Assembly: GCA_013397455.1 (NCBI GenBank)
Contig: VYZB01000758.1
Span: forward strand, 92,513 to 156,512
Reading direction: 5' to 3'
DNA length: 64,000 nt
DNA from: Crotophaga sulcirostris
Taxonomy: Eukaryota > Chordata > Aves > Cuculiformes > Crotophagidae
Position 1 is the stretch's first letter. Each line of letters opens with the position of its first letter. Of the stretch, positions 62,046 through 64,000 are shown one piece after another. The position numbers and the translations under genes were made by a program. Below the pieces are notes generated by a model. The model searched no databases and was not told the DNA's origin. It saw only the letters and a list, made by a program, of their open reading frames with translations.

Positions 62046-64000
62046 GGCGAGGCAGCCGCTCTCCGGCCCGGGCAGGCGTGCTGCACCGTGGGCCTGCGTC
62101 TCTCTCTGGGCTTCCTTCCCCGCAGTGGTGGCTTGTTTGCCAGCAGCGTAAGCGGCAGGGGCTGGAGTGGAAATGAAACGTGACCATCTCAGCCTCTGAG
62201 GGAAACCCGGGCTGCTTTCCACCCCCGGCTTCCTCCTCACATGGGTCGGTATCAGCTGAGCTGGGCCTGGCCCCTTTCCCTCCCCCTACCACACAAGGCA
62301 CCCAGCCACCCAACAGTGGGGACGGCTGAGCCCACACTCTTTCTGGGGAAAGCTCTTGAGGACAGAGGACCACAGGGGAGACGTCCTTGGCTCCAAGCCT
62401 AGCCTGTAAGTAAAAAGGCTGTCTTGGGTGCGCCCTGAGTCGGTGGCTCAATCCAGGCTGTCCTGGGTCATCTCTTCCAGTCTCCTCCTGGCATCGCAGC
62501 ATCACTCCTTTGTTGTGAGCTTCCGGCCCTGCTTGGGCTACAGAACAAGCCTGGGAGGCTGTCCCCCTCCTTGTCACCATTTCATGCCACCTGGCTGGAG
62601 GCCACTGCCTTGTAGGATGGCAATGGGAGCACTCTCTCCACCATGTCCAATAGTGCTGGTGGGCTCCAAGGTGGACATCGCCTCTTCCTTCACAGTTTCC
62701 TGCATCCTCGCAAAAAAAAACCAACCAAAACAACTACAGACCAACAACTAAACTAAACTTAACTATAACCAAATTCCAGAAAATATGGAAGCTCACAGCA
62801 AGAAGGCTCTTCCACCTCAAGGTTTTGTGTCCTCAGGTGGTGACACCAAGCATCTGGCCTGAGCGTGGGGACGCTTACTTGGCACTTGCAACATGTTTTG
62901 GTTTTATAGAGGCAGAAGATGTGACAGGTATCACCACCGAGATAGCAACTCACCAAGCCAGGGATCGGCAGGAAAAACTGGCTCATCCTCCCTGCGCTGT
63001 GTGGCAGCAGCAGTCACTGATTAAAATCATAGCATGAATTGCTCAGACTTTCCAATGCATGCTCAAAATGTGACGTAAGTTGGTACCCAGGGTGGGGAGT
63101 GTGCCGCATCCATGAGAAACCAGTGGTGGTTAGATGCAGACCTTATGGCAATGTTTTCACATCCTCAAATTCCTTTGGAAACCCATGCCCCAGCACTACC
63201 CCTTGTTCCCCCAGCAGGTTGTAGACTGGCACCAACACTAGAGATTCTGTGTGCAGGATGAGACTGTGTGTGGCCAGGAAGCGCCAGAGAACTCACAGAG
63301 CCATAGAACGCACAGCAGAAACCACAGGGGAAGGCAAACTGAGAGAAATTCAGCAGCACACTGGTGGAAAGCTTACTCCACTGCAACACAGAGAGGTGTC
63401 CCCCTTTTTACTGAATTAAAAGGATGGAAATCATAAAAGAAAGGATCGGTCTCACCACTAGGAAGCCGCTGCTGGGGAAAGTGAGGTGAGCAGCAGTGCT
63501 GTACCCCAGCCCAGCATGTGCTTCGGGTGCTGGCATCACAGAGGAGCCTGGCCCCAACCCTGCAGCACCAACCAGCTTTGGGCAGGCTTTGCACCCTGCC
63601 TGCCCCCTGCCTGACCAACACAGCTCCTGCTGGCTCTTGCTTCTCCGGCACCAAGGAAAACAGCCTGGCTTGAGCCATGCTGCGGCTCCCAGTCACACTG
63701 GTGAAACCCCTCTAGTCCAAATGGGGTGGATGGCATATCTTGGAATTAGTTAAGGGGTCTGAAAAAGGTCTTTTGGTGCTTAAAAAAAATTAATTCTCTT
63801 TCTCTGAGCTAGAATATGGTGAATTGTGTGCATCAGATCTCTTCTATTTGGCCACCAAAAGAGCACAAGAAGGGCAAAAAAAGGAAGGAGAAAGAGGAAT
63901 ACGTGAGAAAACAGTTTGTTCTGCAAAAGTAAGAGACAGGAACTTCAGCAAGCACATGTCATACTACTCCTTTTTTTCCCCAGCAAGAAGCTAGTCCATT
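62046..64000. other. Region upstream of PDCD1
   Basis: Nothing beyond the PDCD1 proximal promoter and 5' UTR is recognised. A 266-codon minus-strand frame (61933-62733) overlaps PDCD1 exon 1 in another phase and carries no known domain. No CR1 copy or RNA gene is seen. Confidence 0.65.
62169..62179. promoter_or_regulatory. GGAAATGAAAC element upstream of PDCD1
   Basis: This lies about 125 nt before the PDCD1 start codon. It contains a GGAAA core (NFAT-type) and two GAAA half-sites separated by one base, one short of the usual IRF/ISRE spacing. Mammalian PDCD1 is driven by NFATc1 and interferon-responsive elements, so the site is a plausible candidate only. Confidence 0.2.

Noticed and set aside
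61933..62733. 266-codon minus-strand open frame over the PDCD1 5' end
   Set aside because: It overlaps PDCD1 exon 1 in another phase and shows no domain; the real signal peptide exon is supported by splice phase.
1..64000. CRISPR arrays, operons, prophage or other prokaryotic systems
   Set aside because: Spliced vertebrate genes and CR1 repeats show this is a bird chromosome; no regularly spaced direct repeats were seen.

Overview
The window is vertebrate nuclear DNA, almost certainly from a bird. Three spliced genes with GT-AG introns can be read exon by exon. The repeats I recognise are CR1 LINE fragments with avian-type 3' tails, and the introns are short compared with mammals. Most of the sequence is intron or intergenic, so most open frames in it are chance.

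Region 1 (1 to about 17.6 kb) holds no recognisable gene, only two CR1 relics and a pair of splice-bounded candidate noncoding exons. Region 2 (about 17.6-40.9 kb, + strand) is a complete MASP1/MASP3 gene of the complement lectin pathway. Its eleven coding exons encode a 730-residue MASP-3-type protein: signal peptide, CUB1, EGF, CUB2, CCP1, CCP2, then a serine protease domain in one exon. An alternative terminal exon after CCP1 (29848-29903) could give a MAp44-like truncated regulator. I find no MASP-1-type protease exons, in line with the reported loss of MASP-1 in birds.

Region 3 (44.96-46.67 kb, - strand) is a receptor-transporting protein (RTP, 3CxxC zinc finger) gene, convergent with MASP1. 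Its two exons have good splice sites but do not join in frame: one zinc-binding CxxC segment seems to be missing, so the gene is either damaged or the sequence has an error there. Region 4 (55.6-62.05 kb, - strand) is a complete five-exon PDCD1 (PD-1) gene of 282 residues with ITIM and ITSM tail motifs.

The genes are not an operon, but all three lie in immune or trafficking biology: MASP-3 activates complement pro-factor D, PD-1 is a T-cell inhibitory receptor, and RTP proteins are membrane-anchored chaperones (RTP4 is interferon-induced in mammals). In human, MASP1-RTP1/RTP4 (3q27) and PDCD1-RTP5 (2q37) are on different chromosomes, while here they sit within about 22 kb. The most useful points to follow are the candidate avian MAp44 exon, the broken RTP frame, the absence of MASP-1 exons, this linkage, and a degenerate telomere-like tract in a MASP1 intron.
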